Shown here: positions 61,801 through 64,000 of the stretch, one piece after another
How positions within the stretch are numbered: position 1 is the first letter of the stretch
Layout: every line of letters starts with the position of its first letter
Source of the DNA: Phorcus lineatus
Taxonomy: Eukaryota > Mollusca > Gastropoda > Trochida > Trochidae
NCBI GenBank assembly: GCA_921293015.1
Contig: OV121095.1
Coordinates: 38,165,484-38,229,483, forward strand
Reading direction: 5' to 3'
Length of the DNA: 64,000 nt
Made by a program: the position numbers and the translations under genes
Notes under the pieces: model-generated
Told to the model about the DNA's origin: nothing
Database searches by the model: none
What the model saw: the letters and a program-made list of their open reading frames with translations, nothing else

Positions 61801-64000
61801 CTAAAATTACCAAAGACTGCAATGAATAACTTTCAAAATATTTCTTCTGTTTCAGTTTCTTTGTTATCGAACGTTTTAAAGTTCTTATTATCAATTAATT
61901 ACTTTTGCAGAGTCACAAAGTACAGTTAAATTTGACTAGCTTTTAACGACCTTCACAAGAACAAATCCAAATGCAACTAGTAACACATCTCTCATCACTT
62001 TCTCATCGAAAAATTCCCGAGCATTCAAATATGATACAAAGTCGTATATATTTGAAGAGTCACATCAATAACGTATGTTTATAAACTAATGTCATTCTTA
62101 TCTGTAAGAGTAAGCATTTAGCAATGAATAAAAACCATAATTGTCAAGGAGTTTTATCTATTCGAGCACCAAGCAATCTTATCTTATATAAAGTAGAATT
62201 ATGCAGGGGATTATCCTTTAAATAAGTAATCCTTAAGATTGTGATAGAAGTCTTTTATCTGTAAAACATAGCAATAAGTTATCATGTAACAATGTAACAA
62301 TGATGCCGAAAGAGACCAACACGGTCAAAATACTATTTTACTTATATACCATGTTGATGGTTAGAGACACACATTGCGACAAAAATCTGAAAAGCCGCGT
62401 CAACTTTTAAAATGACTGTTCGATGGGGTAATGGGTTAAATGCATTGCAAGCGGAAACACATTATTCAATTACAAATCATATATTTTTCATGATAGATAC
62501 GAAGTGTGCATTACCTCCATAAATTAACGTTACCTTGACCAGTTCAAAAACAATTTCAGTGTCAATTACATTTGTGATAGAATGTACATAATAAGTCACA
62601 ATAATTAGGATCATCTTGATAATGTACATGGAACATGCAACATGACCAGTCTGCTTACACTAAACACGCATATGGTGACAGGGATCTCATGATAAAGACT
62701 GCAAATGACCCTTATGTAAAGCTAAGCCTACGATTAAGCCTGTAAACTTTTGAAACTTTTTTCATCGAAGCAACCCAGAAGAAATAGACATCCAGATAGC
62801 AAAAAGGACCATTTTTAAAGGTTTCAGTGCATTGAAAGTCATTCTTACTTAAAATAACACAATTTTTAATTTGCTTTTCTCTTATATTTAGGATGAATAC
62901 ATCTTCTTCTTTTTTCATGTGTAAAACATTATGTCTTTATTAGTTGGTTAGTTTTAACCTGTTACAACAATTGCCATCACAATCCAAGTTGTTATCCATA
63001 AGTATTATTACACCAACTTCTAAATGACTTTGAAGAATTTCAATTGTCATCACCATCTTTTATTCGATAGCCGTATGAAAATTACAAAGTTTGAAAAAAA
63101 TATGTAGTATGCGGATCTTTAAAGACTAATGGCGTTGAAATCTATGACTTATGATTATGGAACCTTGCAAGGATCTACGTCTCATTGTAAAAGTCTTCCT
63201 TTCAAATCAAATGTATCTTCTCAAACCTAAACAATACTACCAAAATCAAGACAAAGTTTATTTCGATGAAATTTAACTCTTTAGCATGGTTTTTATAAAT
63301 TAAACAATCATAAATGATAACATTTGGTACTTAATCTATTTTTCCCTAACAGTATTACAGGCCTTTGATTTCATCTCAGCGGACCTAAGCCCTGTAACTG
63401 AGCCAGTAAGGGTATATTTGACCTGATCTTACTGAAAAGGACATTCAAGGCTAAAAATTATATTCCGAATGAATATATACTACAATACGGAGAAGGTTGG
63501 GTGTCATTATTACACTATTGAAAGTTAATCTAGACAACGTAACTTTCACAATCCATAACGAAATGCGTTCTATCCTAATGATAAAAACTCATCAAAACTA
63601 CAAATTTGAATTAAACCAAAATTATATTTTGAAAAAAAATAAATAAATAAAATTTAAATGTTGAAAGCAAACTATGATGTCTTTGCATTAAAATGTGTTG
63701 CTCTTGAATTTTGAGCATGTATTGTTGCATTATTCCCATCGCAATGACAGCTTCGGTGACGGTAATGGCAGGCAAGCTGGTACGACTGTCCATAGAAAGG
63801 TTCATTAATGTATTTTGTGTGCAGCCATGATTAATCATTGAAGACAATACCTCTTTTTTCAATAACTAAGTGGGAACGTTCATTTATATTTTACATGCAA
63901 TCATAAAACATCATGAGTTACCACTTGGTAAATAATAATTATATGAAAACAAGGTTGAGGTGGAAAGGTAAGCTTGCATTTTAAAGGAAAAGTCTGTATA
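58870..64000. other. Gene-poor stretch to window end
   Basis: AT-rich; no gene, RNA or strong repeat recognised. The 60540-60640 and 61200-61410 segments are somewhat GC-richer and lack long ORFs. Confidence 0.5.

Overview
This is eukaryotic DNA, almost certainly from a metazoan and probably a marine mollusc or other lophotrochozoan. The evidence is its AT-rich, intron- and repeat-dominated composition, one clear animal-specific gene (FAM43A family, PID/PTB domain), a decayed Tc1-like transposase, the tail of a non-LTR retrotransposon ORF2, a tRNA-derived SINE head and many short inverted-repeat (MITE-like) elements. The species cannot be read from the sequence. There is no prokaryotic operon, CRISPR array, rRNA or convincing functional tRNA gene.

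Layout. 1-4640: a complex tandem-repeat locus with a 32-bp minisatellite, ACT/AGT triplet arrays, a roughly 940-bp duplicated block and a 158-bp segment seen three times at mosaic junctions. One frame through the ACT tracts stays open and reads as a Thr/Ser-rich, mucin-like protein; a stop codon and an AATAAA follow it, so this may be the damaged 3' end of a gene. 4640-20900: non-coding DNA holding a SINE, an 89-bp tandem duplication, a Tc1-like pseudogene (10529-11360), a repeat with ~138-bp internal units (12650-13335), a LINE 3' end (13576-14110) and a degenerate 35-bp array (18290-18690). 20938-21758: a ~60-bp minisatellite split by a fold-back element. 22788-22895: a small MITE.

23782-24801 (minus strand): the only confident protein gene, a 339-codon single-exon FAM43A-like gene with a GC-richer upstream region. 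A textbook splice donor sits 8 nt after its stop codon. 25.9-64 kb: a gene desert with (AT)n arrays, a near-perfect 83/86-bp fold-back between two (AT)n arrays, a 34-bp minisatellite, a nested palindrome/SINE cluster at 39.1-39.4 kb, a 46.7-47.0 kb fold-back, and at least six copies of a ~481-bp non-autonomous element with TTAA-bounded 19-bp terminal inverted repeats.

No multi-gene system is visible. The main leads are the mucin-like/minisatellite locus with template-switch-like junctions, the TTAA-bounded MITE family, and the splice donor placed just after the FAM43A stop. A recurring CGCACCTGT motif in GC-rich islands across the desert is a weaker regulatory lead.
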